Source: Chryseobacterium culicis (lineage in GTDB: Bacteria; Bacteroidota; Bacteroidia; Flavobacteriales; Weeksellaceae). Taken from it: 64,000 bases of DNA. Within the stretch, counting starts at the first letter, position 1, and every line of letters starts with the position of its first letter. A program made the position numbers and the translations under genes. The DNA lies in contig NZ_FNWQ01000001.1 in the NCBI RefSeq assembly GCF_900108365.1, positions 1,240,001 through 1,304,000 of the forward strand, in the 5' to 3' direction. Below are positions 45,376 to 54,487 of the stretch, piece after piece. The notes below the pieces were generated by a model. The model was not told the origin of the DNA, made no database searches, and was given only the letters and a program-made list of their open reading frames with translations.

Positions 45376-45879
45376 ATGCAACTTTCAGAAGCAAAAGAAA
45401 AATACATTCAGACCTGGGGAACCTTTGCTACCAATTGGGGAATCAACCGTACGATGGCACAGGTACACGCGCTGCTTCTGGCAAGTGGAAAGCCGCTTTC
45501 TACGGATGAGGTAATGGAGCAGCTGGAGATTTCAAGAGGAAATGCCAATATGAACCTCCGTGCTTTGATAGACTGGGGAATCGTGAAGAAAGAATTTGTG
45601 AAAGGTGACCGTAAAGAATATTTCGTAGCAGAAAAAGATGTCTGGTATCTGTTCAAACAAATTACCAAAGAGCGTAGAAAAAGAGAAATAGAACCTGTCA
45701 TCTCCTTTCTCGAAGAGCTGAAGAACATTGATGATAAAGATTCTGAAGAAGCTCAGGAATTCATTAAGCTGATGAATGATTTTAGTTCCGTAACCGGAAA
45801 AATCAATAATATTATGGATCTTGCCATAAAAAGCGATGACCACTGGCTGGTAGGGAAGATTACCAATCTGTTGAAATAA
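45376..45879 (+). CDS. GbsR/MarR family transcriptional regulator
   Basis: 167 residues. Winged-helix of the GbsR type: GINRTMAQVHALLLASGKPLSTDEVMEQL, ISRGNANMNLRALIDWG (recognition helix) and a C-terminal helical dimerisation part. Known relatives control osmoprotectant or membrane genes; no ligand can be inferred. Its promoter and those of the next two transcription units contain nearly the same palindrome, so it probably regulates itself and them. A terminator follows at 45883. Confidence 0.88.
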   Translation: MQLSEAKEKYIQTWGTFATNWGINRTMAQVHALLLASGKPLSTDEVMEQLEISRGNANMNLRALIDWGIVKKEFVKGDRKEYFVAEKDVWYLFKQITKERRKREIEPVISFLEELKNIDDKDSEEAQEFIKLMNDFSSVTGKINNIMDLAIKSDDHWLVGKITNLLK

Positions 45880-45882
45880 AAC

Positions 45883-45905
45883 AAAAAGGATGAAAATCCT
45901 TTTTT
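45883..45905 (+). terminator. intrinsic terminator after GbsR-like regulator
   Basis: A 9-bp stem (AAAAAGGAT with ATCCTTTTT) and a gaaa loop, ending in T. Confidence 0.75.
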
Positions 45906-45916
45906 ATTTCACTTTA

Positions 45917-45938
45917 ATTTTCAAAAATTACTGAAAAT
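45917..45938 (+). promoter_or_regulatory. operator copy 2 (ATTTTCA-N8-TGAAAAT)
   Basis: Identical half sites to copy 1 and the same 8-base spacer apart from its last base; 18 bases upstream of the membrane/SRPBCC gene. Confidence 0.7.
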
Positions 45939-45955
45939 ATAAAACTTTTAATATC

Positions 45956-46900
45956 ATGAAGAATTTTTTTAAACAGTATCTTTATTTAAGCCTTTTTATA
46001 ACGGTGGCTTTAATTGTTGCCGTCTGGTTTGTTCTGATTTCCAAAGGCGAATACGGAGTAACCCTGTTTTTTACCATTCCGGTTTCGATTGGATTTATCA
46101 TAGGATATGTAAAGTATTTTAAAAGAATTGGATTAATGAATGTCCTAAAAACAAGCTTTAAAATTGTCTTAGGATTAGTCATTTTCTCTATGATCCTGAT
46201 AGCGGCCGGAGCAGAAGGAGCTATTTGCATTATCATGGCTATTCCTTTTATTGGCTTTGCCATGTTTGTGGGGTTTACGATTGGCTTTATTATTGGGGTT
46301 CTTGATGAAAAGAGACATACAGGAAGTGTTATGGTATTCGTTCTTTTTATTAATCCTGCATCTTATATTTTTGATACCTATACAAAACCTATTGAGGAAA
46401 CTGTTACTACACAAATGATTGTAAACTCTTCAAACGAGAAGGTATGGAAACTTTTAAATACACAGATCAATTTCAATACCCCTGATTTTATCCTGTTTAA
46501 AAAAGGAGTCAGCTATCCAAAGAATATTAAACTGATGAATGAAAACGGAAAATTACGGTATCGCTGCCAAACCAATAATGATGCATTACAACTCAATATC
46601 GATGAATGTATAGAAAATAAAAAAGTGAAATTCTCTCTGGAAAATCAAACCGTTCCTATGAAAGAAATTACGCCTTATGAAAATATTGATGCCAAGCATT
46701 TGCATGATTATTTTATCGTGAAATATGGTGAAATCACTTTGGATAAACTCTCCGAAAATAAAACAAGGATCATTGCGAAAACAAAATACAGTTACAAAAT
46801 AGCACCCACATGGTACTGGAAAAAATGGTCAGGCTACATCATTGATAGAATGCAGGCCCATGTATTACAATCTATAAAAACACAATCTGAAAATGAATGA
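45956..46900 (+). CDS. membrane protein with C-terminal SRPBCC-like domain
   Basis: Residues 1-130 have four hydrophobic helices; from about 150 a soluble alpha/beta domain starts with VTTQMIVNSSNEKVWKLLN, the typical opening of SRPBCC/START lipid-binding folds (a strand then 'ss.e.vW.ll'). 314 residues. Its stop lies 8 bases inside the next gene. Not a recognised named family; a membrane-tethered lipid- or ligand-binding role is inference. Confidence 0.7.
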   Translation: MKNFFKQYLYLSLFITVALIVAVWFVLISKGEYGVTLFFTIPVSIGFIIGYVKYFKRIGLMNVLKTSFKIVLGLVIFSMILIAAGAEGAICIIMAIPFIGFAMFVGFTIGFIIGVLDEKRHTGSVMVFVLFINPASYIFDTYTKPIEETVTTQMIVNSSNEKVWKLLNTQINFNTPDFILFKKGVSYPKNIKLMNENGKLRYRCQTNNDALQLNIDECIENKKVKFSLENQTVPMKEITPYENIDAKHLHDYFIVKYGEITLDKLSENKTRIIAKTKYSYKIAPTWYWKKWSGYIIDRMQAHVLQSIKTQSENE

Positions 46901-47555
46901 TCTGCAACAATATTTTGACCGCCTGCAACCCAGATATTACATTAATGAAATTGCATCTTTAGGATTTACAAGACTGTTCAGAAAGATAGCAGTTCAAAAA
47001 GTAAAAAGCTATGGAGACAAAAGAGTTTTGGACTTGATGAGCGGACAGGGTGAAAATCTGGAATTTATACAATCGCATAATGAAAATACAGCAATTGTAG
47101 CATTGGATTTTTCTTCAGCAATGCATACGAAACTGGCAGAAACATTCAAAAATAAACTGTCAGTACAGCAGATTCAAAATGATTTTTTTGAAAGCCAGAT
47201 TCCGGATCATTCTATGGACATCATCCTTTGCTCTTACGGAACAAAAACGATAGAAAGCCATCAGAAACCAATTTTTGCCGACAGACTGTCAAAAATCATT
47301 GATGAAAAAGGAGAAATTATCATCGTAGAATTTGTAAAGCCGAAAACAAAGTGGAGATTCAGTTGTGTGAAATGGTATATCGAAGTTTTTGTTTCAAGGA
47401 TCTTTGGAAACGAATTTGGAAAACTGTTTCATTATATCAATAAGAATGAAAGCCTTGAGGATCTCAAAGATCTATTTATCAAAAACAGGCTTTCTATTTT
47501 ATCCCACCAAAGATATCTTGATTTAGTCGAAATTCTTCACGTGAAGAGAAACTAG
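46893..47555 (+). CDS. class I SAM-dependent methyltransferase
   Basis: 220 residues. Motif I is VLDLMSGQGENLEFI, the acidic residue that binds the ribose is in VALDFSSAM, and motif IV is MDIILCSYGTKTIE. The UbiE-like overall order suggests a small-molecule or lipid/quinone substrate, but it is not UbiE itself. Translation is coupled to the membrane/SRPBCC protein by an 8-base overlap. Confidence 0.83.
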   Translation: MNDLQQYFDRLQPRYYINEIASLGFTRLFRKIAVQKVKSYGDKRVLDLMSGQGENLEFIQSHNENTAIVALDFSSAMHTKLAETFKNKLSVQQIQNDFFESQIPDHSMDIILCSYGTKTIESHQKPIFADRLSKIIDEKGEIIIVEFVKPKTKWRFSCVKWYIEVFVSRIFGNEFGKLFHYINKNESLEDLKDLFIKNRLSILSHQRYLDLVEILHVKRN

Positions 47556-47571
47556 TTTTGATTTGAATCTA

Positions 47572-47593
47572 TATTTCAAAAATTACTGAAAAT
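47572..47593 (+). promoter_or_regulatory. operator copy 3 (TATTTCA-N8-TGAAAAT)
   Basis: The 19-20 central bases are the same as copy 2, with the outermost bases of the left half changed. It lies 113 bases before the SRPBCC gene; a 20-codon ATG frame (47609-47671) lies between and may be a leader or chance. Confidence 0.65.
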
Positions 47594-47705
47594 TTTAAAT
47601 AAATAATAATGAAAAATTTAATCATACATCTGTTCCTGATTATGTATTTCAGCAGAAAAGGATCACTATAAAAGAGTACAATCTAACAACCTTAAAAGCT
47701 AAAAA

Positions 47706-48182
47706 ATGTCTACCATCTATTTAAATACAGTTGTCAATGCCGATATTCACTACGTTTTTGATCTGGCAAGGAGTATTGACCTGCATCAGCAATCCACTTC
47801 AAAATCCCATGAAAAAGCAATTGCCGGACGTACTTCAGGACTGATTGAAGAAAATGAAACCGTAACCTGGCGGGCAAAACATCTGGGAGTTTATCAAAAC
47901 CTCACTACAAAAATTGTCAGCATGGAAAAACCGGTTCAGTTCATTGATGTGATGCAGAAAGGAGCTTTCAGATCTATGCGCCATCAGCACATTTTTAAAA
48001 CGGTAAACGGAAAAACCCTCATGACCGACATTTTCGAATTCGAATCTCCGCTGGGCATCATTGGCAAGTTATTTAATGCCGTTTTTCTCACGGGCTATCT
48101 CAGAAAATTTTTGCTCCAAAGAAACGAAATGATTAAAACCGTTGCAGAATCTTCGGTCCGTGACGGAATAGCTGTTTTTTAA
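47706..48182 (+). CDS. SRPBCC family protein
   Basis: 158 residues, one SRPBCC (START-like) domain: NTVVNADIHYVFDLARSIDLHQQS is the opening, VTWRAKHLGVYQNLTTKI and MRHQHIFK the strands, and IGKLFNAVFLTGYLRKFLLQRN the C-terminal helix. Family members bind hydrophobic ligands or act as cyclases. In flavobacteria such genes are often next to TIGR01777 genes, as here. Ligand unknown. Confidence 0.85.
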   Translation: MSTIYLNTVVNADIHYVFDLARSIDLHQQSTSKSHEKAIAGRTSGLIEENETVTWRAKHLGVYQNLTTKIVSMEKPVQFIDVMQKGAFRSMRHQHIFKTVNGKTLMTDIFEFESPLGIIGKLFNAVFLTGYLRKFLLQRNEMIKTVAESSVRDGIAVF

Positions 48183-48272
48183 CCAAAAAACACGCAATTA
48201 TGAATCTTTTATTGGCAGAATGGCTAAAACTGGCCAGCTTCACGTATGAAATTGATCCTTAAACTAAAAACA

Positions 48273-49172
48273 ATGAAAATAATCATAGCAGGAGGAACCG
48301 GGTTTCTTGGAGAAAACTTAGAAAAGCACTTCACGGAAAAAGGACACCAGGTTTACATTCTTACCCGTAATCCCAAACGTAAAAACGAAATCTATTGGGA
48401 TGCCCAAACCATAAGCGAATGGAAAAACAGCCTTGAAAAGGCAGATGTCCTGATCAACCTGACAGGAAAATCTGTAGACTGCCGTTATCATGAAAAAAAT
48501 AAAAAGGAAATTTATTCATCAAGAATAGAGAGTACAAGAATATTACAGAAAGCAGCAGATCAATGTTCCGATAAGCCAAAGATCTGGCTGAATGCCAGCT
48601 CTGCAACTATTTATGTTCATTCTGAAAAACACCTCAATACAGAAGAAAATGGCATCATAGGAGATGACTTTTCTATGAATATCTGCAAAAGCTGGGAAAA
48701 AGAATTTTTTGCAGTCGAAAATGAAGAAATACGAAAAGTTGCCCTTCGTACCTCTATTGTTCTGGGGAATGACGGGGGTGCTTTTCCAAAACTTAAAATG
48801 ATAACAAAACTTGGTTTAGGCGGAAAACAGGGAAGGGGTAATCAGATGGTAAGCTGGATTCATATCCAAGATTTTTGTAAAGCGGTGGACTGGGTTATTA
48901 ACCGCGAGACTATTTCAGGAGTGATCAATATCACTGCTCCGGCACCGCTTTCCAATGAAAATATGATGGAAACACTGAGAAAAAAGCTGAAAGTACCATT
49001 TGGACTGAATACTCCCGTCTGGCAGCTCGAAATAGCATCTCTGTTCCTTAAGACAGAAACCGAATTAGTATTAAAAAGCCGGAATGTTTATCCCGAAAAA
49101 CTAGAACAAACCGGATTTAAGTTCTCATATCCGGAATTGGATAATGCCATTGCCAATCTATTGGAATCCTAA
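48273..49172 (+). CDS. TIGR01777 family NAD(P)-binding oxidoreductase (epimerase-like)
   Basis: Extended SDR fold. MKIIIAGGTGFLGENL is the Rossmann start with GxxGxxG; RTSIVLGNDGGAFPKL, MVSWIHIQDF and the DUF1731-like C-terminus (NVYPEKLEQTGFKFSYPEL) are family features. Activity is not established for the family. The ORF opens nine codons earlier at 48246, but the Rossmann strand begins at 48273. A 20-codon frame (48200-48262) before it is probably not a gene. Together with SRPBCC it forms the third unit of the GbsR-type regulon. Confidence 0.88.
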   Translation: MKIIIAGGTGFLGENLEKHFTEKGHQVYILTRNPKRKNEIYWDAQTISEWKNSLEKADVLINLTGKSVDCRYHEKNKKEIYSSRIESTRILQKAADQCSDKPKIWLNASSATIYVHSEKHLNTEENGIIGDDFSMNICKSWEKEFFAVENEEIRKVALRTSIVLGNDGGAFPKLKMITKLGLGGKQGRGNQMVSWIHIQDFCKAVDWVINRETISGVINITAPAPLSNENMMETLRKKLKVPFGLNTPVWQLEIASLFLKTETELVLKSRNVYPEKLEQTGFKFSYPELDNAIANLLES

Positions 49173-49222
49173 TGTTTGTGGGTTTCCCCAAGGATAATTA
49201 AATTAGCGGAAAACTATTCCAT

Positions 49223-50665
49223 ATGCTGGTGATATCCAAAATAAAACCCTTTTTCCTTTCTTCCTTTCTGATAAGTTCGATAGCATTTTCGCAGGCTCAT
49301 AATGTGTCTGACGGCTATCAGAAACCTACAGATCCCCTGGTAGCACAGAATCTGGAGCAGTGGCAGGATATGAAATTCGGACTCTTTATGCATTGGGGAA
49401 CCTACAGCCAGTGGGGAATTGTTGAAAGCTGGAGTCTGTGTCCTGAAGATGAATCGTGGACCCAGAGAAAACCCGAGCACGGGAAATCTTACTATGAATA
49501 TGTGAAAAATTATGAAAATCTTCAGACTACTTTCAATCCAACCCAATTCAATCCACAAAAATGGGCTGATGCCGTTAAAAAAGCCGGAATGAAATATGTG
49601 GTTTTTACCACCAAGCATCACGACGGTTTTGCCATGTTTGATACCCGGCAGTCAGATTATAAAATCACATCTCCCAAAACACCCTTTTCAAAAAATCCCA
49701 AATCTGATGTGGTAAAAGAAATTTTTAACACCTTCAGAAAAGAAGGATTTAAGATAGGGGCTTATTTTTCAAAACCCGACTGGCATTCTGATGATTACTG
49801 GTGGTCTTACTTTCCGCCAAAAGACAGAAATGTGAATTACGATCCGAAGAAATATCCGGAAAAATGGAATAACTTTAAAAAATTTACCTTCAATCAGCTG
49901 AACGAAATCACTTCCAATTATGGAAAAATTGATATTCTCTGGTTAGACGGGGGATGGGTACGTCCTTTTCATACCATAGATCCTAAAGTAGAATGGCAGC
50001 GTACCATTAAAGTGGAACAGGATATTGATATGGACAAAATAGGGACTATGGCCAGAAAAAATCAGCCTGGAATCATCATTGTAGACCGTACTGTTCCGGG
50101 AAGGTGGGAAAACTACGTTACTCCTGAACAGGCTGTTCCGGAACATGCACTTGACATCCCTTGGGAAAGCTGCATCACCATGGGAGATTCATTTTCTTAC
50201 GTTCCGAATGATCATTATAAGACCTCTCAAAAGATCATTGAAACCTTAGTTAAGATCATTTCAAGGGGCGGAAATTATCTCATGAATATCGCTCCGGGAC
50301 CCACAGGAGATTACGATCCGGTCGTTTATGAAAGACTACAGCAGATTTCCCACTGGATGGATCACAATCAGACTGCTGTGTTTGCAACCAGAAGTATTGC
50401 TCCATACCACGACGGAAATTATTATTATACCCAAAGCAAAGATGGAAAAACAGTGAATATTTTTCACTTGGATGAAAATACAGATTACAAGTCTCCTTCA
50501 ACATTAAGTTTTACAATACCCGATAATGTTAAACCGAAATCTTTGAAAATTTTAGGATTGTCAGGTAAAATTCAATGGAAAAAATCAGGGAATTCAATTG
50601 AAATTAATGTACCTGAGGAAAGAGCCCGGTTACAATATTCAACGGTAATTCAGATCATGCAATAG
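49223..50665 (+). CDS. GH29 alpha-L-fucosidase
   Basis: Exported glycosidase removing alpha-L-fucose from glycans. Signal peptide 1-24. The TIM barrel starts with MKFGLFMHWGTYSQWG; YVVFTTKHHDGFAMFDT is the conserved substrate-binding strand; the nucleophile is in DILWLDGGW (Asp242). SRGGNYLMNIAPGP and a C-terminal beta-sandwich follow. 480 residues, standard. It is 50 bases downstream of the TIGR01777 gene but has a different role; it pairs with the GH3 gene downstream. Confidence 0.92.
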   Translation: MLVISKIKPFFLSSFLISSIAFSQAHNVSDGYQKPTDPLVAQNLEQWQDMKFGLFMHWGTYSQWGIVESWSLCPEDESWTQRKPEHGKSYYEYVKNYENLQTTFNPTQFNPQKWADAVKKAGMKYVVFTTKHHDGFAMFDTRQSDYKITSPKTPFSKNPKSDVVKEIFNTFRKEGFKIGAYFSKPDWHSDDYWWSYFPPKDRNVNYDPKKYPEKWNNFKKFTFNQLNEITSNYGKIDILWLDGGWVRPFHTIDPKVEWQRTIKVEQDIDMDKIGTMARKNQPGIIIVDRTVPGRWENYVTPEQAVPEHALDIPWESCITMGDSFSYVPNDHYKTSQKIIETLVKIISRGGNYLMNIAPGPTGDYDPVVYERLQQISHWMDHNQTAVFATRSIAPYHDGNYYYTQSKDGKTVNIFHLDENTDYKSPSTLSFTIPDNVKPKSLKILGLSGKIQWKKSGNSIEINVPEERARLQYSTVIQIMQ

Positions 50666-50764
50666 CTGAATTTGTGATTCATTGTATAGGAAAGTTTCAG
50701 GTCCTGAACTTTTGGTTCTTTGGCTTCAAAGTAAAGAACAAATTTTAACTAAATTATTCATGAG

Positions 50765-53428
50765 ATGTATTTTAAACTTCGATTTAAAATTATAGGAATT
50801 TTCCTGTTGAGCTCTGTCTATAGTGCAGCTCAAAAACAAATCTATAAAGATCCCAAACAGCCCATAGAAGCCAGAGTTCAGGACCTGCTGAAAAGAATGA
50901 CACCCGAAGAAAAATTCTGGCAGTGTTTCATGATTCCAGGAGACTTGGACAACGTTCCGAAAGGACAGTATTCCCATGGAATCTTCGGATTGCAGGTAAG
51001 TGCAGGAAATCAGGGTGGCGGGGCAGCCGGGCAACTGCTGAAATATAATGCCAGTGAGGATGCTGAAAGACTTGTGAAAAAAATCAATGCCATTCAAAAA
51101 TATTTCGTTGAAGAATCAAGACTGGGAATTCCCATTATTCCTTTTGATGAAGCCCTGCACGGACTGGTTCGGGAAGGCGCTACCGCTTTTCCGCAGTCAA
51201 TCGGTCTGGCAGCCACTTTTAATCCGGAATTAATGACGAAGGTCTCAACAGCAATCGCCAGAGAATCAAAATTAAGGGGAATCCGCCAGATTCTGACGCC
51301 GGTAGTTAACCTCGCTAATGACGTGAGATGGGGAAGAACAGAAGAAACTTATGGTGAAGATCCTTTTTTGACCTCCGTAATGGGGGTGAGCTTTGTTGCT
51401 CCATTTGAAAATATGGAAATCATTACCACTCCCAAACACTTTTTAGCCAATGTAGGAGAAGGGGGAAGAGATTCCTACCCGATTCACTGGAGCAGAAGGT
51501 ATCTGGAGGAAACCCATTTAGTTCCATTTTACAATGCCTTTACAAAAGGAAAAAGCCGATCGGTAATGACCTCTTACAACCTGCTGGATGGAAGGCCTGC
51601 TACAGCAAATCACTGGCTCTTAACCGAAAAATTAAAAAAAGACTGGAATTTCAAAGGTTTTGTAATCAGTGACGCAAGTGCAGTAGGAGGCGCAAATGTA
51701 TTGCATTTTACAGCAAAAGATTATGATGATGCTTCTGCACAGGCCATCAATGCGGGTCTTGATGTTATTTTTCAGACAGAATACAAACATTATCAACTCT
51801 TTATTCCTCCGTTTTTGGATGGAAGAATCTCAAAAGAAAGAATTGATGATGCCGTTTCAAGAGTTTTGAAAGCCAAATTCGAGCTTGGATTGTTCGAAAA
51901 TCCTTATGTTTCGGAAAAAGAAATTGAAGCGCTGAAAAAACTTAACCATAAGCCTCTGGCAGAAAAAGCAGCTGCAGAATCATTTGTTTTGCTTCAGAAC
52001 AATAATCAGACGCTTCCTGTTCCCGCGAATGTGAAGAAAATCCTCGTAGTAGGCACAGATGCTGTGGAGGCAAGGCTGGGAGGGTATTCAGGCCCGGGAA
52101 ATAAGAAGATACATATTCTCGATGGGCTTAAAAAGTATACTGAGAATAAAGGAATTGAAATCATTTACTCAAATGGTATCGACTGGAATGTAAAGGAATT
52201 GGCTACCATCTCAACAGAATATCTGTCCTCAGAAAATAAAAAGGGCTTAAAAGGAAGCTATTTTTCCAATGCAGATTTACAAGGAAATCCGTCTTACGAG
52301 AAGCAGGATGAACAGGTCAGTTTTAAATGGACCCTATATTCTCCTGATCCTGAAAAACTTCAGCCGGATAACTACAGCATTCGCTGGACGGGTAAACTGG
52401 AAGCTCCGGATTCCGGAAAATATCAGTTGGGATTACGAGGAAATGATGGCTTCAGATTATACCTGGACGGAAAATTACTCATCGACCGATGGGAAAAACT
52501 GAGCTATTCCACCCAAACAGTTGAAGCAGATCTCGTAAAAGGAAAAAAGTATGACCTTAAGATTGAATTCCATGAAAACCGTGGGGAAGCCAATCTGGAG
52601 CTGATCTGGAACTATGGCCGGCACAATTATCAGAAGGATTTTAATGAGGCGCTGAGCCTTGCCCAAAAAGCAGACTATATCATTATTACCGCCGGAATTC
52701 ACGAGGGAGAATTTCAGGATCGTTCTTCGCTGAGTCTGCCCGGAAATCAGGAACCTTTTATTCATGAAGTTTCAACATTAAATAAACCCACTGCTGTGAT
52801 TTTAGTAGGAGGTTCAGCCATTAAAACAACAGCATGGAAGGACAAGGTAGGAGCCATCTTAGATATTTGGTATCCCGGTGAAGAAGGCGGAAATGCTGTT
52901 GCAAAAACACTTTTCGGAGCAGAAAATCCATCAGGGAAATTACCGGTCACTTTTCCGGTAGAGGAAGGCCAGCTTCCCTTAACCTACAATCATCATCCAA
53001 CAGGAAGGGGAAATGATTATCATGACCTGAGCGGTGAACCGCTATATCCTTTTGGTTTCGGATTGAGTTATACCACTTTTGAAATCTCCGGATTGCAGCT
53101 GAATAAAGCCCGGTATTCAGAAAATGATACTATTATTGCTAGGGTAAATGTGAAAAATACAGGTTCAAAAGAAGGAAGCGAAGTCGTTCAGCTGTATGTG
53201 AAAGATCTATTGGCTTCTGTTTCAAGACCTGTTATTGAGCTTAAGGGATTTCAGAAAGTAGAATTGAAACCCGGAGAATCCAAATCCGTTACCATCGAAG
53301 TTCCCGTAAAGCAGTTACAGTTTTTAAATGAAAAGATGGACTGGATTGTAGAAAAAGGGATATACAGAATAATGATTGGCAATTCATCAAAAAATCTTCC
53401 TTTAAAACAAAATATTGAAGTTTTATAA
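50765..53428 (+). CDS. GH3 beta-glycosidase with inserted PA14 domain
   Basis: Exported GH3 enzyme (signal peptide 1-22). N-terminal GH3 barrel: FDEALHGL, SRVMTSYNLLDG-like segment (KSRSVMTSYNLLDG) and nucleophile Asp303 in FVISDASAVGG. The C-terminal GH3 domain is split by a PA14 domain at about residues 490-620 (GSYFSNADLQG, GLRGNDGFRLYLDGKLLID). FGFGLSYTTF and a fibronectin-III-like end follow. 887 residues. PA14 usually narrows access to the active site or binds glycans. Glucosidase or xylosidase cannot be separated by eye. Confidence 0.9.
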   Translation: MYFKLRFKIIGIFLLSSVYSAAQKQIYKDPKQPIEARVQDLLKRMTPEEKFWQCFMIPGDLDNVPKGQYSHGIFGLQVSAGNQGGGAAGQLLKYNASEDAERLVKKINAIQKYFVEESRLGIPIIPFDEALHGLVREGATAFPQSIGLAATFNPELMTKVSTAIARESKLRGIRQILTPVVNLANDVRWGRTEETYGEDPFLTSVMGVSFVAPFENMEIITTPKHFLANVGEGGRDSYPIHWSRRYLEETHLVPFYNAFTKGKSRSVMTSYNLLDGRPATANHWLLTEKLKKDWNFKGFVISDASAVGGANVLHFTAKDYDDASAQAINAGLDVIFQTEYKHYQLFIPPFLDGRISKERIDDAVSRVLKAKFELGLFENPYVSEKEIEALKKLNHKPLAEKAAAESFVLLQNNNQTLPVPANVKKILVVGTDAVEARLGGYSGPGNKKIHILDGLKKYTENKGIEIIYSNGIDWNVKELATISTEYLSSENKKGLKGSYFSNADLQGNPSYEKQDEQVSFKWTLYSPDPEKLQPDNYSIRWTGKLEAPDSGKYQLGLRGNDGFRLYLDGKLLIDRWEKLSYSTQTVEADLVKGKKYDLKIEFHENRGEANLELIWNYGRHNYQKDFNEALSLAQKADYIIITAGIHEGEFQDRSSLSLPGNQEPFIHEVSTLNKPTAVILVGGSAIKTTAWKDKVGAILDIWYPGEEGGNAVAKTLFGAENPSGKLPVTFPVEEGQLPLTYNHHPTGRGNDYHDLSGEPLYPFGFGLSYTTFEISGLQLNKARYSENDTIIARVNVKNTGSKEGSEVVQLYVKDLLASVSRPVIELKGFQKVELKPGESKSVTIEVPVKQLQFLNEKMDWIVEKGIYRIMIGNSSKNLPLKQNIEVL

Positions 53429-53433
53429 CCATA

Positions 53434-53461
53434 AAAAAGAGCAGAAATTTCTGCTCTTTTT
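53434..53461. terminator. bidirectional terminator (28-nt palindrome)
   Basis: AAAAAGAGCAGAAA and its exact reverse complement lie back to back between convergent GH3 and the secreted protein gene. Confidence 0.88.
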
Positions 53462-53482
53462 CGTATTGTATTCTGTGAATTT

Positions 53483-54364
53483 CTAATATTTTCTTGCTAA
53501 TAAAACGTTCAGTAAAAATGTTCCCGTCCAGTTACTGTTATTGGATCCGTTGTTTCCCATAAAATCAACACGTGCCACAGAAACAGTAAGTCTCGTTCTT
53601 CCTGCAGTACCATTATTGGCAAGACTTACAAACGAAGCAGTGAATACATCAGGAAAACTCGAGTTATTTCCGGCCGTAAGAATAGGATACATATTCGTAA
53701 CATTAAACGGGGTTCCCTGATATTCATACACGATGGTCATTCTGCTGGCATTGGTAAAAAGTGAAGAATGAGCATTATCTACAGACGATTTACTTATAAT
53801 CCACCACCTGTCAGTCGCACTGCCGGAATCATATCCTGCATTAAAATGGTTCGTCCAGTCTGCAACAGAGGTACTTCCCAAAGCATGTGGAGGAATAAAA
53901 AGCTGTGTACCATAAATTTCTACGTTGCTGGGTTTAGGAAGAACCGTAAAAGATAAATCCCATGTTCCTCCGGTTGTATTGCTGTTGTTTACTACTTCAG
54001 CATATGCCCCTGTAGGAATCACAAAAGAAGCAACAGGAGTATTGTCAATCCTTAAAGTATTGCCACTGGAAGCCTGCAGTGTAATTGCGTTGGCAGAGAT
54101 ATTTTTGATCTTATAAATTCTTCCGGTAAAACTTGTCGTTCCTGAGCCAACAACAGGAAGTGTAAATGTGGCATCTGCCGTACCGTTATACGTGATATAA
54201 TGGTCAGTTGCCAGAATATTGTAAGTAGTAGCCGTGATCTGGGTATAGCCGGCTCTTAATGAACCGTTTATCGCAAGAGTACTGTTGGGAGTCAATGTAT
54301 TAATACCTACCTGTGCATTTAAAGACAGCGCTCCAAATAAAAGAATTGAGATGTATTTTTTCAT
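53483..54364 (-). CDS. secreted surface-type protein, hypothetical
   Basis: Signal peptide 1-18 (…LSLNAQ), then VGINTLTPNSTLAINGSL, the sequence that starts many Bacteroidota cell-surface or tail-fibre-like proteins. Residues 40-120 are a serine/threonine/alanine-rich beta region; the rest (about 150-293) has many Asn, Ser and Thr and ends LLARKY. No catalytic motif and no T9SS C-terminal signal are seen. A -7 box TATTTTTG lies at 54392-54385. Function unknown. Confidence 0.65.
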   Translation of the reverse strand: MKKYISILLFGALSLNAQVGINTLTPNSTLAINGSLRAGYTQITATTYNILATDHYITYNGTADATFTLPVVGSGTTSFTGRIYKIKNISANAITLQASSGNTLRIDNTPVASFVIPTGAYAEVVNNSNTTGGTWDLSFTVLPKPSNVEIYGTQLFIPPHALGSTSVADWTNHFNAGYDSGSATDRWWIISKSSVDNAHSSLFTNASRMTIVYEYQGTPFNVTNMYPILTAGNNSSFPDVFTASFVSLANNGTAGRTRLTVSVARVDFMGNNGSNNSNWTGTFLLNVLLARKY

Positions 54365-54384
54365 ATTTTGTAATTAGTTTCAAA

Positions 54385-54392
54385 CAAAAATA
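54385..54392 (-). promoter_or_regulatory. -7 box for the secreted protein gene
   Basis: TATTTTTG on the minus strand, an exact -7 consensus, about 20 bases before the start codon. A -33 TTG at 54409-54407 is too close (14 nt). Confidence 0.45.
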
Positions 54393-54487
54393 TAAAAAAT
54401 ATGATGCAAAATTCACATATTTAGGAATAATTTTTACGTTTTTACGATCAATATAGCATTATGGTGTGAAATTTTTGAACAAGCATT

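Noticed and set aside
47609..47671. 20-codon frame between operator copy 3 and the SRPBCC gene
   Set aside because: Very short, no homology; kept only as a possible leader in the operator entry.
48200..48262. 20-codon frame before the TIGR01777 gene
   Set aside because: Too short, overlaps the extended ORF start and has no recognised similarity.
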